A DNA stretch of 64,000 nt from JAXGYX01 sp040772065 (lineage in GTDB: Bacteria > Bacillota > Clostridia > Saccharofermentanales > Fastidiosipilaceae). Location of the stretch: NCBI GenBank assembly GCA_040772065.1, contig JAXGYX010000001.1, positions 434,001-498,000 of the forward strand, read 5' to 3'. Shown one piece after another: positions 16,573-25,783 of this stretch. Positions within the stretch are counted from its first letter, which is position 1, and each line of letters begins with the position of its first letter. The notes under the pieces were generated by a model. The model saw nothing but the letters and a program-made list of their open reading frames with translations, ran no database searches and had not been told where the DNA came from. The translations under genes were made by a program, and so were the position numbers.

Positions 16573-18087
16573 ATGAATGACATGAACCGGAACCAACAGC
16601 CCGACAGCGAGACCGATGCGTTCAGTCCGCAGGAGCTGCACGAGCAAATTGAAAACCGTTTAAGTAAACTGGTTGACCTGCAAAATCGTGGTGAAGACCC
16701 ATTTGAGACAGTCACCTATGATGTGACCCACCACGCGGCCACGATAGTCGATGACTTCGAGCAACTGGATGGGCAGACTGTCTTTGTCGCCGGTCGACTG
16801 CTTAGCAAACGTGGAATGGGAAAAGTCAGCTTTTGTGATCTTCACGATCGGTCAGGTAAAATCCAGATCTTCACAAAAGTGGATTTGCTGGGCGAGGAAC
16901 GATACAAACAATGGCAAAATCTTGATATCGGTGACATTGTTGGCATAAAAGGTGAAGTCATGCGCACCCGGAAGGGGGAGGTTTCCTTACGCAACATTGA
17001 GTACGAACTGCTCGCAAAATCTCTGCGCCCATTGCCCGAAAAGTTTCATGGACTGCGGGACACCGACACACGCTATCGACAGCGGTATTTGGATCTCATC
17101 GTGAATCACGATGTGAGAAAAACCTTTGAGAGTCGCAGCCTGATCATTAGAACAATCCGCAACTATCTGGATTCATTGAACTTTGTCGAAGTCGAAACAC
17201 CGATCTTGAATGTCATCCCGGGTGGCGCCGCCGCGCGACCGTTCACCACGCATCATAACGCGCTTAATATTGAGTTGTTTTTGCGTATCGCCCCTGAACT
17301 GTATTTGAAGCGCTTGATCGTCGGTGGAATGGAACGTGTTTATGAGATCGGACGTACCTTTCGCAACGAGGGATTGGACATTAAGCACAATCCGGAATTC
17401 ACCTTGCTGGAAGTGTATCAGGCTTATACGGATTACAGGGGCATGATGGATCTGACTGAGCAGATCATCGCCCATTGCGCCCTGGCGTTGCATGGTCGCC
17501 ATGAGGTCACCTGGAATGGCGTCGAACTCGACTTGACACCACCTTTTCGTCGCATGACCATGAACGAGGCGGTTACTGAATATTCCGGAGTGAATTTTGC
17601 TGAACTTTCGGATTTGCCCGCGGCTGAGGCGGTCGCTCGAGAACACGATATTGAATTGCGGCCGGAGTGGAGCACAGGCGATATTCTCAATGCATTTTTC
17701 GAAAAATATGTCGAGGACGAGTTGATTCAGCCGACCTTTATCTATGATTATCCGGTGGAGATCTCACCACTTACCAAACGCAAACCGGGAGCCCCTCACT
17801 TGACCGAGCGGTTTGAATTGTTTATCTGCGGTGATGAATTCGCGAACGCGTATTCCGAACTCAACGATCCGGTTGACCAGCGCAAGCGATTTGCGGACCA
17901 ATTGGCGCGCCGAGAGGCGGGTGACGATGAGGCCAATCGCATGGACGAGGACTTTTGCCAGGCCTTGGAGTACGGCATGCCCCCGACCGGCGGCATGGGC
18001 ATGGGACTGGACCGGCTGACGATGTTGTTGACCGATTCAACGTCGATACGTGATGTTTTATTGTTTCCGACAATGAGACCGCTGTGA
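16573..18087 (+). CDS. lysS: Lysyl-tRNA synthetase, class II
   Basis: Charges tRNA-Lys. The 504-residue class IIb enzyme has an N-terminal OB-fold anticodon-binding domain (about residues 60-170). The catalytic core follows, with motif 2 FRNEGLDIKHNPEFT and motif 3 GMGMGLDRLTM. A KPGAPHLTERFE segment resembles the family's lysine-site loop. Length and motifs are normal. It follows greA and ends just before a long perfect palindrome at 18102-18137. No T-box leader is visible, so regulation is not by uncharged tRNA at this gene. Confidence 0.95.
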   Translation: MNDMNRNQQPDSETDAFSPQELHEQIENRLSKLVDLQNRGEDPFETVTYDVTHHAATIVDDFEQLDGQTVFVAGRLLSKRGMGKVSFCDLHDRSGKIQIFTKVDLLGEERYKQWQNLDIGDIVGIKGEVMRTRKGEVSLRNIEYELLAKSLRPLPEKFHGLRDTDTRYRQRYLDLIVNHDVRKTFESRSLIIRTIRNYLDSLNFVEVETPILNVIPGGAAARPFTTHHNALNIELFLRIAPELYLKRLIVGGMERVYEIGRTFRNEGLDIKHNPEFTLLEVYQAYTDYRGMMDLTEQIIAHCALALHGRHEVTWNGVELDLTPPFRRMTMNEAVTEYSGVNFAELSDLPAAEAVAREHDIELRPEWSTGDILNAFFEKYVEDELIQPTFIYDYPVEISPLTKRKPGAPHLTERFELFICGDEFANAYSELNDPVDQRKRFADQLARREAGDDEANRMDEDFCQALEYGMPPTGGMGMGLDRLTMLLTDSTSIRDVLLFPTMRPL

Positions 18088-18101
18088 CGATAACAAAAGC
18101 G

Positions 18102-18137
18102 ATTGTGACGTCCCCGTTCAAACGGGGACGTCACAAT
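18102..18137. terminator. 17-bp perfect palindrome between lysS and rsuA
   Basis: Arms 18102-18118 and 18121-18137 are perfect complements (core GTGACGTCCCCGTT) around a 2-base centre. It sits between two convergent genes and probably stops transcription in both directions. Neither side has a proper U-run, so a protein-binding or REP-like role cannot be excluded. Confidence 0.6.
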
Positions 18138-18198
18138 TATGCCAATCATTATTGGCGGAAACGGAAATTGAGCGGATCACATAGTGGATCACACTTTT

Positions 18199-18933
18199 TC
18201 AGATGATCGGTTGGGGAAGATTTGTCTCAAAGTATAGTGATTGCGCCTCCGCGGCGGACAGCTGTCTCATGTCACCCTGGGCGTCAAGGCCATTTAAATC
18301 AATTGTCGACATGCTCAAGCGCTTCAGTGATATGACTTCTCGCCCGGTGGCCATCATCATCCGCTTGACTTGATGATACTTGCCCTCGGTCAATGTTAAA
18401 TCTGCCCGGTGTGGCCCGCGAATAACAAGTTCGGCGGATTTGCACTTGAAGTCATCGAGCACGATACCTGCCGCAAAAGAATCGATATCCGATTCTTTAA
18501 ATTCTTCGCCTTTTGTTTCCACCCGATACGTTTTTTGTATTCCCCATTTTGGTGAGATCAAACGGTGAGCTAGTGTACCGTCATTGGTGAACAACAACAG
18601 CCCGGTCGTGTCCTTATCCAACCTTCCGACCGGGAAGAGGCCGGCATGGGAGAATTCAGCGGGAATCAACTCGGACACCGTCGGGAACCATTTGTCCTCA
18701 GCGGCGGTCACATAACCCGCCGGTTTGTGCATGGCCAAATGTAGTGTGTGGACAGGATGGATTCTCCGCCCGTCCACCTCCACAAGTGAATAGTCGGATT
18801 CAGTCAGGATCCGCCCGGGATTGTCGACCGGCCGGCCGTCACAGCTGACCCTGTGCCGACGAATCAATTGCTTCACTTCTTTACGAGTGCCATAGCCGGC
18901 GTTGCTTAATAATCGATCTATTCGCATGCTCAT
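18199..18933 (-). CDS. rsuA: 16S rRNA pseudouridine(516) synthase, RsuA family
   Basis: RsuA makes pseudouridine 516 in 16S rRNA. The 244-residue protein has an N-terminal S4 RNA-binding domain (RIDRLLSNAGYGTRKE), then the synthase core with MHKPAGYVTA and the catalytic motif GRLDKDTTGLLLFTNDG, whose Asp attacks the uridine. The pattern of SHAGLFPVGRLD and the short length fit RsuA better than RluB. No Shine-Dalgarno is visible. A TGCTATAAT promoter abuts the first ATG (18933), which would put the transcript start near 18927, exactly at the third codon, also ATG. The mRNA may be leaderless, starting from MRIDRLL. Confidence 0.88.
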   Translation of the reverse strand: MSMRIDRLLSNAGYGTRKEVKQLIRRHRVSCDGRPVDNPGRILTESDYSLVEVDGRRIHPVHTLHLAMHKPAGYVTAAEDKWFPTVSELIPAEFSHAGLFPVGRLDKDTTGLLLFTNDGTLAHRLISPKWGIQKTYRVETKGEEFKESDIDSFAAGIVLDDFKCKSAELVIRGPHRADLTLTEGKYHQVKRMMMATGREVISLKRLSMSTIDLNGLDAQGDMRQLSAAEAQSLYFETNLPQPII

Positions 18934-18942
18934 ATTATAGCA
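18934..18942 (-). promoter_or_regulatory. Extended -10 promoter of rsuA, adjoining the start codon
   Basis: The minus strand reads TGCTATAAT directly before ATGAGCATG. With the usual 6-7 base distance, transcription would begin at about 18927, the A of the second ATG, giving a leaderless mRNA. Confidence 0.55.
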
Positions 18943-19002
18943 TTCTAATCAATGTCGTTTTTTGATAAAATAGTTGTGTATGAATTTTGAAGGAGCCATT
19001 TC

Positions 19003-19767
19003 ATGGATTATTTAGAAGGAGCGCTGCTCGGTTCCTTATGGTCGGACACTGATTTTGAAAATACCCGCCACCGCGGCGCGGCGCTTTGGCTGAGCGTCGC
19101 CTTTTGGTTGTTGGGTGGCTGGTTTGTTAAACGCGCCAACCTCGGTTCGGTTTTTCACAGTCAACCGATATTTTGGGCTATTTTGTTATTTGTGCTGATC
19201 CTCGTGTCTCCACTGCTGTCATATATTTATTATGACGTCGGTGTGCTCGCCCGTTTGGGGATTTTGTTGACGCAGACCGTCAAGTACGGTTCTGTTTATT
19301 TTTTGCTTTATAGTTTGGTCGTGCCTCATTTAATTGTGAGTGAGGAAAACCTGTTTGATATTCTCATGAAGCGATATGACAATGTGATCTCCGGTTTTCT
19401 GGAAAACAGCAATATCTTAAACTCGATGAATGGACTTGTGACCGCGGTTATCATATTGGCCGTCGCGGTTGTGTTGCTGATGGCGATCGCGATCTTGTTT
19501 TTAGCTTTTTTCCCTTCCGGAATGTTGCGTTTGACCGCGCTTGCGCAACATCTGTTCGACATTTTATTTTTGAGGATCACAAAGAACAAACGACAGAATG
19601 AAGCACGCAAAACAAAGAGTGATCTGTTTTCCGGAAAAACCGCGGAAATACTTGAATCGGATGAGTTTCATCAACCTGAGTCCAGGGATATGTCTCGCGA
19701 AGTTCGACTTCACACGATACCCGGGATTTCACAGAATAAACAAAAGCCGCCTATGGGCAACGAATAA
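19003..19767 (+). CDS. Membrane protein of unknown function
   Basis: A 254-residue protein with about four hydrophobic segments (roughly residues 26-43, 56-78, 84-110 and 143-172), followed by a polar cytoplasmic-looking tail of about 65 residues rich in Lys, Arg and Glu. GAAGGAG lies eight bases before the ATG, which supports the start. It is divergent from rsuA and precedes pyk by 100 bp on the same strand. I recognise no family and no catalytic motif. Confidence 0.65.
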   Translation: MDYLEGALLGSLWSDTDFENTRHRGAALWLSVAFWLLGGWFVKRANLGSVFHSQPIFWAILLFVLILVSPLLSYIYYDVGVLARLGILLTQTVKYGSVYFLLYSLVVPHLIVSEENLFDILMKRYDNVISGFLENSNILNSMNGLVTAVIILAVAVVLLMAIAILFLAFFPSGMLRLTALAQHLFDILFLRITKNKRQNEARKTKSDLFSGKTAEILESDEFHQPESRDMSREVRLHTIPGISQNKQKPPMGNE

Positions 19768-19867
19768 TTCGAACCGGAATGGCTTTGCGCGCAAACCGGA
19801 ATCTGGTCTCAAGGGATTCAACATCAAAGGCAACACACGGACTTGACCGGGAGAGGTAGGACTCACT

Positions 19868-21607
19868 ATGAAACGCACTAAAATTGTTTGCACCATTGGC
19901 CCCGCCAGCGACGCGCCGGAAATACTTGAGCAGCTGATGCTCAATGGCATGAATGTCGCTCGCCTGAACTTCTCACATGGCACCCACGAAGAACAAAAAG
20001 CCCGTGTTGAACGGATCAAGGAGATACGGGAAAAGCTGGACCTGCCGGTCGCTCTTCTGCTGGACACCAAAGGACCAGAAATTCGCACAGGCACCTTCAA
20101 AGACGATCACGCGGAATTTGAAGTTGGACAAAAAGTCGTGATTCGACACAAGGATATTCTGGGGAACGCCAATGAGTTTTCCGTCACCTACAAAACGCTG
20201 GCGCAAGATTTGAAAGACGGTTCGATCATCCTCATTGACGACGGCCTGATTGAACTTGCTGTTGAATACATAGATGACAAAGATGTCCATTGCGTGGTGA
20301 AAAACGGTGGCGCGCTGTCAAACCGCAAAAGTGTCAATTTGCCCGGAATCAGTTCCAATTTACCTGCGCTGACGGAGAAGGATGTCGAGGATATCAAGTT
20401 CGCGATTGAACATGACTTTGATTTTATCGCCGCTTCCTTTGTGCGCAAGGCCGATGACATTCGGAAAATTCGTTCCGTCCTTGAGGAGCACAATGGTGAT
20501 TTTATCAACATCATCGCGAAAATTGAAAATCAGGAAGGTGTTGATAACTTCAATGAGATTTTGGATGTGTCGGATGGCATAATGGTGGCGCGTGGCGATT
20601 TAGGTGTGGAGATTCCACCTCAAAAAGTTCCGGTGTTGCAAAAACAAATGATACGCAGTTGCTATAGCAAAGGAAAATCCTCCATCACGGCGACTCAGAT
20701 GCTGGATTCCATGATACGCAATCCGCGCCCGACAAGGGCCGAGGTCAGCGATGTGGCGAACGCCATTATGGATGGGACGTCTGCGGTCATGTTGTCGGGT
20801 GAGACCGCTTCGGGAGACTATCCGGTCGAATCCATCAAGATGATGAATAATATTTGCGAGACCACCGAGAATGCGTATGATTACTGGGAGGCGTTTCGCC
20901 AGGACACCCAATACATCGCGCCAAGTGTGACAAATGCGGTGGGTCACGCCTGTTGCATGACGGCAATGGATCTGAAGGCGAAAGCGATTGTTGCGGTCAC
21001 ACTTGGTGGACGTACCGCCCGCCTGATGTCGCGTTTTCGTCCGTCCTGTCCGATTATCGCGCCAACTGTCTCGCTGCGGGCCCGCAGACAGCTCAACATC
21101 TGCTGGGGCGTCGTTCCGGTGCTGGTCAAAGAGTTGATCGACACCGACGATCTATTTAAAATGGGCATGCAAAAAGCGCTGGACACCGGTATCGTCGAAG
21201 AAGGTGACATCGTGGTTATTTCCGGAGGCACACCGGTCGGTGTCAGTGGCATGACCAACACCATGAGAGTCCAGACAGTGGGTCGGTTGCTGAGTCAAGG
21301 CATCGGCATCAATCTGGGCAAGGCGACCGGAGAGGTTCGCGTCATCACGCCCGAGAATCGTCAACAGGTCGACCTGGCGGATATGCGAAACAGTGTCATT
21401 GTTGTCCATGACACAGACAACAGCATGCTGCCGATTTTAAAAGTTTGCCGCGCCATTGTCGCGGAGACCGACAACCCTGACTGCCATGCCGTGACGGTCG
21501 GTAAAATCTTGGAGTTGCCGGTGGTATATAATTGTAAAAACGCCACGAGAATACTGAAAGAAGGAACCTCGGTGATCGTTGACTCCGAGCGTGGGCTGGT
21601 CAACTAA
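19868..21607 (+). CDS. pyk: Pyruvate kinase with C-terminal phosphoenolpyruvate-utiliser-like domain
   Basis: Converts phosphoenolpyruvate and ADP to pyruvate and ATP in glycolysis. The 579-residue protein starts with TKIVCTIGPAS and has NFSHG, LLDTKGPEIRTG, KIENQEG with the catalytic lysine, and the metal-binding MVARGDLGVEIP. The allosteric domain is at about residues 350-470. A further segment to residue 579 (about 475-579, containing GEVRVITPE and a terminal DSERGLVN) is the extra domain known from Bacillus and other Gram-positive pyruvate kinases, structurally like the phosphohistidine domain of PEP-utilising enzymes. The conserved Cys/His of that domain is not evident. GAGAGG precedes the ATG by 11 bp. 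Confidence 0.95.
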   Translation: MKRTKIVCTIGPASDAPEILEQLMLNGMNVARLNFSHGTHEEQKARVERIKEIREKLDLPVALLLDTKGPEIRTGTFKDDHAEFEVGQKVVIRHKDILGNANEFSVTYKTLAQDLKDGSIILIDDGLIELAVEYIDDKDVHCVVKNGGALSNRKSVNLPGISSNLPALTEKDVEDIKFAIEHDFDFIAASFVRKADDIRKIRSVLEEHNGDFINIIAKIENQEGVDNFNEILDVSDGIMVARGDLGVEIPPQKVPVLQKQMIRSCYSKGKSSITATQMLDSMIRNPRPTRAEVSDVANAIMDGTSAVMLSGETASGDYPVESIKMMNNICETTENAYDYWEAFRQDTQYIAPSVTNAVGHACCMTAMDLKAKAIVAVTLGGRTARLMSRFRPSCPIIAPTVSLRARRQLNICWGVVPVLVKELIDTDDLFKMGMQKALDTGIVEEGDIVVISGGTPVGVSGMTNTMRVQTVGRLLSQGIGINLGKATGEVRVITPENRQQVDLADMRNSVIVVHDTDNSMLPILKVCRAIVAETDNPDCHAVTVGKILELPVVYNCKNATRILKEGTSVIVDSERGLVN

Positions 21608-21694
21608 TGGACTGAGACCGCGCTGACGCGGGAGCTTCAGCTTGGAAAATCAATGGATCTATATTTTTACGAAAGGGCTAGCAAATAAAATCAA

Positions 21695-23065
21695 ATGACA
21701 ACAACTGATGAGATCATCATGAACCAACAGGTCTATTTTCAGAGTGGTCAGACCCGAAAGTTGGCATTTCGGCTGCGCTCCTTGAAGGTGTTGCTTCAGC
21801 AACTGAAGCGCTATGAAAATGAACTGATTGGAGCGTTGGAAACGGATTTGGATAAAGCGCCGTATGAGACGTTTATGACCGAACTCTCCGTTGTGTATCG
21901 TGAGTTGTCTTATTGCATTCAAAATCTGAAATATTGGAATTCTTCAGAGATCAAACGGACGCGCAGATTTGGCGGCAGAGCGAACACGGAGGTGCGCCGT
22001 GAACCGTATGGCGTGGCTTTAATACTATCCTCTTGGAGCAACCCGTTGCTTAACACATTGATTCCATTAATCGACGCTCTCAGCGCGGGCAACTGTGTGG
22101 TTATCAAACCGTCTATCCGCACGCCGATCACCACAGATTTGCTCGCCAATTTGTTGGCGGAAATCTTTCCCGCCAAATATGTCAAAGTGGTGGTGGGAAG
22201 CAAAAACTCCGCTGTCAAATTGATTCAGGATAGGCCGAATTTTGTTTTTTTCAACGGGCATGCGAGCAACGGTCGCCGTGTGATGAGAGAGGCGAATCGC
22301 TGGTTGATCCCTGTCAGCGCGCATCTGGACAGCAAATGCCCTTGTGTGGTGTCGCAAACTGCGGATATCCCACTGGCGGCCAAGCGCATCATCTGGGCGA
22401 AATTATTGAATGTCGGCCAATCTGCCTATGCGCCGGATTATGTGATCGCCCATGAGTCCATCAAGACGGAACTGATTGAACAGATGATCACCTTGTTGCG
22501 TTCAACATACGGCTTTGATCCAACCCATAATCCCGAGTTTCAACGGGTGGTGAGCCGAGAGCATTTTGATCGACTGCGAGGTCTGATGAACAGTGGGCGA
22601 ATCATGTGGGGAGGCCGGGCAAATGAAGAGACATTGCGAATTGAGCCAACCATAATTGATCGCGTGTCCTGGAAAAGTCCGGCGATGAAACAACATATTT
22701 ATGGGCCGGTTCTTCCTGTTCTGACATATAATGATTTCACCGCCACTCTGTACTCTTTAAATAATCTTCCACATCCAACCTCGCTGTACCTGTTTTCAAA
22801 TGATCAGCATGAGATTGATTTGGTTAAACGATTTGGGATTTATGGCACTTGCTGTATCAATGATCTGGTCGTGCAGACGATGTATCCTGATCTTCCGGTT
22901 GGTGGTGTGGGCTATAGTGGATTTGGCAGCTACCACGGCAAAGCGGGTCATGATTTGTTCAGCCGTTTAATCACTATTTATGAATCAGATGGGAAAAAAG
23001 AGAAAAATTATCGCTATCCGCCGTTTCCACTCAACTGGTCGGGCCTGAAACGTTTTTTTAAATAA
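21695..23065 (+). CDS. Aldehyde dehydrogenase homologue without catalytic residues (predicted pseudoenzyme)
   Basis: A 456-residue, full-length member of the fatty-aldehyde dehydrogenase (class 3/YwdH-like) branch, aligned from QQVYFQSGQTRKLAFR to GYSGFGSYHGK. Every key active-site residue is changed. The catalytic cysteine in GQTCxAPDY is Ala244 (GQSAYAPDY, codon GCC at 22424-22426). The general-base Glu of ELGGKSP is His210 (HLDSKCP). The NAD-ribose Glu of EIFGP is His334 (HIYGP). The PWNYP oxyanion motif is SWSNP, and FTGS is FNGH. The frame is uninterrupted, which argues against simple decay. It follows pyk by 87 bp and is probably in the same transcript. It may be a structural or regulatory protein. 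An in-frame ATG at 21719 is an alternative start. Confidence 0.85.
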   Translation: MTTTDEIIMNQQVYFQSGQTRKLAFRLRSLKVLLQQLKRYENELIGALETDLDKAPYETFMTELSVVYRELSYCIQNLKYWNSSEIKRTRRFGGRANTEVRREPYGVALILSSWSNPLLNTLIPLIDALSAGNCVVIKPSIRTPITTDLLANLLAEIFPAKYVKVVVGSKNSAVKLIQDRPNFVFFNGHASNGRRVMREANRWLIPVSAHLDSKCPCVVSQTADIPLAAKRIIWAKLLNVGQSAYAPDYVIAHESIKTELIEQMITLLRSTYGFDPTHNPEFQRVVSREHFDRLRGLMNSGRIMWGGRANEETLRIEPTIIDRVSWKSPAMKQHIYGPVLPVLTYNDFTATLYSLNNLPHPTSLYLFSNDQHEIDLVKRFGIYGTCCINDLVVQTMYPDLPVGGVGYSGFGSYHGKAGHDLFSRLITIYESDGKKEKNYRYPPFPLNWSGLKRFFK

Positions 23066-23090
23066 CATATGATCGACTTAGACTACCGAA

Positions 23091-23124
23091 CGCGGTTCAA
23101 AAGACTTGAGCCGCGATTTGTTTG
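23091..23124 (+). terminator. Terminator after the ALDH homologue
   Basis: CGCGGTTCAA (23091-23100) pairs with TTGAGCCGCG (23106-23115) with one G-U pair and a 5-base loop, followed by ATTTGTTTG. This ends the pyk-ALDH unit. Confidence 0.75.
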
Positions 23125-23249
23125 ATTCAAATGTTCACCAATCGTTTGAAATATGGTCATAATTTTTGAGGTTTCCGGAACATTTTTCGTAAACAATATT
23201 GTTAGAATTGTTTTGTCAAAGTTATAAAGACAAGAAAAGAGGCATGTTT

Positions 23250-24542
23250 ATGAATCAGTATCATCAATCACCGGCGCAGGGATCATATGGTCAACGCCCG
23301 GCAGGCGATTCAAGCCAACCATCGGGTTATCAGATGCGCTCGGACAATCAATACACGAGGGGGCAAGGCTTTGAGAATCCTCAGCCCCGCGGCGCGAAAA
23401 AGAATATCGGTCGAATCGTTGGTTTTATCGCGATTTTAGTTGTCTGCACAGCACTCAGCGGGGTGTTGGGTGGCTATATCGGGGCGCGACAATCTTTATC
23501 TTATTCTGTCGACCCGGACATGGGTGGCGCGACCGCGCAGATAGAGACAGCGTCGCCCACAGAGGAAATCGCCACCACGACTTCGCGCATAGAGCAGACA
23601 CAACAGTTAAATTCAGGCGAGATGCTCAGTGTGGCGGATGTGGTCGCGCAGGCCTCTCCCTCGGTTGTCGCGATCAACACAACTTCAGTGGTGCAAAATA
23701 TGTATGGTCAGGTGGGGACGGTTCCCGGAGCAGGTTCGGGTGTAATAATCCGCACGGATGGATATATCCTGACGAACAATCACGTGATAGGCAACGCGAC
23801 GGACATCTCGGTTACCTTGGCTTCCGGCGAGACATTGCCGGCGACGTTGGTGGGAGCGGATTCGAGCAATGATCTGGCGGTGATCAAGGTGGATGAGGAG
23901 GATTTACCTGCGATTTCAACTACCTCCTCGACAGATTTACGTGCCGGCGACCAAGTGATCGCGATTGGTAATCCGTTCGGTCAACTGGAGGGAAGTGTGA
24001 CCAGCGGAATCATCAGTTCGGTCAACCGAAATGTCGAAGTGGAAGATTCCGTGCTTTATAACGTGATACAAATTGACGCGGCCATCAACCGAGGCAATTC
24101 GGGAGGCGCGTTGCTGAATATGAAAGGTGAATTGATTGGTATCAATTCGGCGAAAGCCGGAGGGGACAGCATCGAAGGAATCGCGTTCGCGATACCAACC
24201 GACACCGCGCTGCCGATCGCCGAACAGTTGATCTCAACCGGAGAGGTACAAGCTCCCGAGGTTGGTATTTCAGGGTCCACTGTTTCCGCGGAAATGCAAC
24301 AAGCTTACCAATTGCCGGCCGGGGTGCTGGTTGAAGCGGTCAAACCCGGCAGCGCGGCTGACGTGGCGGGCATAAAGCGCACCGATATCATCTCCCGCTT
24401 CAATGGTGAGGATGTGAACAGCGTGCAGGACATAACTGCGCTCAAAAATCGCTTGAAGGCGGGAGATAGTGTGGAAGTGAGCTTCTATAGGAATGGAACG
24501 GAACAAGTGGCCACACTGGTGCTGCAGTCGTCGGATGATTGA
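23250..24542 (+). CDS. HtrA/DegP-like serine protease with PDZ domain
   Basis: A membrane-tethered S1C protease for quality control of exported proteins. With the start at 23250 it has 430 residues: a Gln/Ser/Gly-rich cytoplasmic N-terminus, one transmembrane helix (about 54-78), and a trypsin-like domain with H178 (NNHVI), D208 (SSNDLAVIK) and S284 (RGNSGGAL). One PDZ domain (about 335-425) follows. The catalytic triad is complete. TTG 23199 and ATG 23244 are in frame, but AAAAGAGG at 23235-23242 is correctly spaced only for the ATG at 23250. A 12-bp palindrome AACAATATTGTT (23192-23203) in the leader is a candidate operator. Homologous to YycK/HtrA proteins of Gram-positive bacteria. Confidence 0.92.
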   Translation: MNQYHQSPAQGSYGQRPAGDSSQPSGYQMRSDNQYTRGQGFENPQPRGAKKNIGRIVGFIAILVVCTALSGVLGGYIGARQSLSYSVDPDMGGATAQIETASPTEEIATTTSRIEQTQQLNSGEMLSVADVVAQASPSVVAINTTSVVQNMYGQVGTVPGAGSGVIIRTDGYILTNNHVIGNATDISVTLASGETLPATLVGADSSNDLAVIKVDEEDLPAISTTSSTDLRAGDQVIAIGNPFGQLEGSVTSGIISSVNRNVEVEDSVLYNVIQIDAAINRGNSGGALLNMKGELIGINSAKAGGDSIEGIAFAIPTDTALPIAEQLISTGEVQAPEVGISGSTVSAEMQQAYQLPAGVLVEAVKPGSAADVAGIKRTDIISRFNGEDVNSVQDITALKNRLKAGDSVEVSFYRNGTEQVATLVLQSSDD

Positions 24543-24555
24543 AATCTGTTCCGGT

Positions 24556-24592
24556 CATCCGCCGACTGCCCGATCCGGGCGGTCGGCGGATG
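24556..24592. terminator. Hairpin between htrA and the alcohol dehydrogenase gene
   Basis: Arms of 17 nt (24556-24572 and 24576-24592) pair with one G-U pair: CATCCGCCGACTGCCCG and CGGGCGGTCGGCGGATG. It lies between convergent genes. No U-run follows on either strand, so termination is inferred from position and stability. Confidence 0.65.
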
Positions 24593-24595
24593 TCC

Positions 24596-25783
24596 TCAAA
24601 TAAAGGGAGGCTCGCAACTTAACCGATAGACTGCCTCGATACCCTCATCGTTGAGCGGCGCATATTGTCCGACCAGGCCATTTGGCAAGCGTTTAACGGT
24701 TTTTACCAGTTCGGGGATATCAGCCGGATCGCAACCACCTTCTTCAAAGGTGAGTGGCATGCCGATACTTCGGAAGAATGACGCCAACCGCCGGATGCCA
24801 AGCTCGGCGATTTCGATATCGCTTGATCCTTCGGTCACGCCCATGACATGCTTGGCGAATTGCACGATTTTGTGTGGATTGCGAGGTAGTTGATAGCGCA
24901 GCCAGGCGATTGTGATAAAAGCGAGGCCGGCTCCATGGGCGATATCATATTTAAAACTTAGCTCGTGCTCCAAGGCGTGACAGCTCCAGTCTTGCTCCCG
25001 TCCGACCCCACAGATATTATTGTGAGCCAATGTGCTTGCCCACATTAGATTGGCGCGCGCTCCATAGTCTCGAGGACTTTCAAGAATGGTCGAGGCGGCT
25101 TCCATTATGGTGCGCAGCAAACCTTCAGACAGTCGATCGGTCAGTTCGACGTCGGGCGTGTTCGAAAAGTAACGTTCCATGATATGGGACATCATGTCGA
25201 CCACGCCGCAGCCTGTCTGAAAAAGTGACAATGTATAAGTCAATTCCGGATTCATAATCGCGAAAATAGGGCGAATATGGTCACTGTTCAGGCCACGCTT
25301 CAAACCTTTTTTTGTAAAATTGATCACGCTTGAGTTGGAGCCTTCGCTGCCGGTGGCCGGAAAGGTCATGACGGACGCCACCGGCAACGCGCGAGTCAGC
25401 GGAACTTGATACGAGTAAAAATCCCACAGAGGAGTTTCCGGATTGGCCGTTCCGATGGCCACCGCTTTACAGGTGTCCAGCACGCTTCCCGCTCCGACCC
25501 CCAAAATCAGGTCGATATTGTTTTTGAGCGCGAAATCGACGCATTCATTCACCAATTCGACGCGTGGATTGGGCCGGACGCCACCAATTTGATGATGCGT
25601 GATCCGCTCATCGTCCAGCGATTTCAGGACACGCTCCAACAAACCGGAACGGATCACCGATCCGCCTCCATATATGACCAGCACATTTTTCGCCCCCGTG
25701 GCGCGTACCTGTTCGCCGACTTTTTTTTCTGTCCCGGCTCCAAACACAAATTGTGTAGGCGATTTGAATGTAAAATCAAGCAT
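24596..25783 (-). CDS. Iron-containing alcohol dehydrogenase (butanol dehydrogenase-like)
   Basis: Reduces aldehydes to alcohols with NAD(P)H in fermentation. The 395-residue group III enzyme has the nucleotide-binding YGGGSVIRSGLL and GVGAGSVLDTCKA motifs. The iron ligands are visible as D and H in VVDMMSHIMERYF and two histidines in SCHALEHELSF...AHGAGLAF. The overall pattern (LDFTFKSPTQFVFGAG start) matches the NADH/NADPH-dependent butanol dehydrogenases of Clostridia and YqhD. AAGGAAG lies 7 bp before the ATG. Divergent from iolG and convergent with htrA, so transcribed alone. Substrate is not determined by sequence. Confidence 0.92.
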   Translation of the reverse strand: MLDFTFKSPTQFVFGAGTEKKVGEQVRATGAKNVLVIYGGGSVIRSGLLERVLKSLDDERITHHQIGGVRPNPRVELVNECVDFALKNNIDLILGVGAGSVLDTCKAVAIGTANPETPLWDFYSYQVPLTRALPVASVMTFPATGSEGSNSSVINFTKKGLKRGLNSDHIRPIFAIMNPELTYTLSLFQTGCGVVDMMSHIMERYFSNTPDVELTDRLSEGLLRTIMEAASTILESPRDYGARANLMWASTLAHNNICGVGREQDWSCHALEHELSFKYDIAHGAGLAFITIAWLRYQLPRNPHKIVQFAKHVMGVTEGSSDIEIAELGIRRLASFFRSIGMPLTFEEGGCDPADIPELVKTVKRLPNGLVGQYAPLNDEGIEAVYRLSCEPPFI

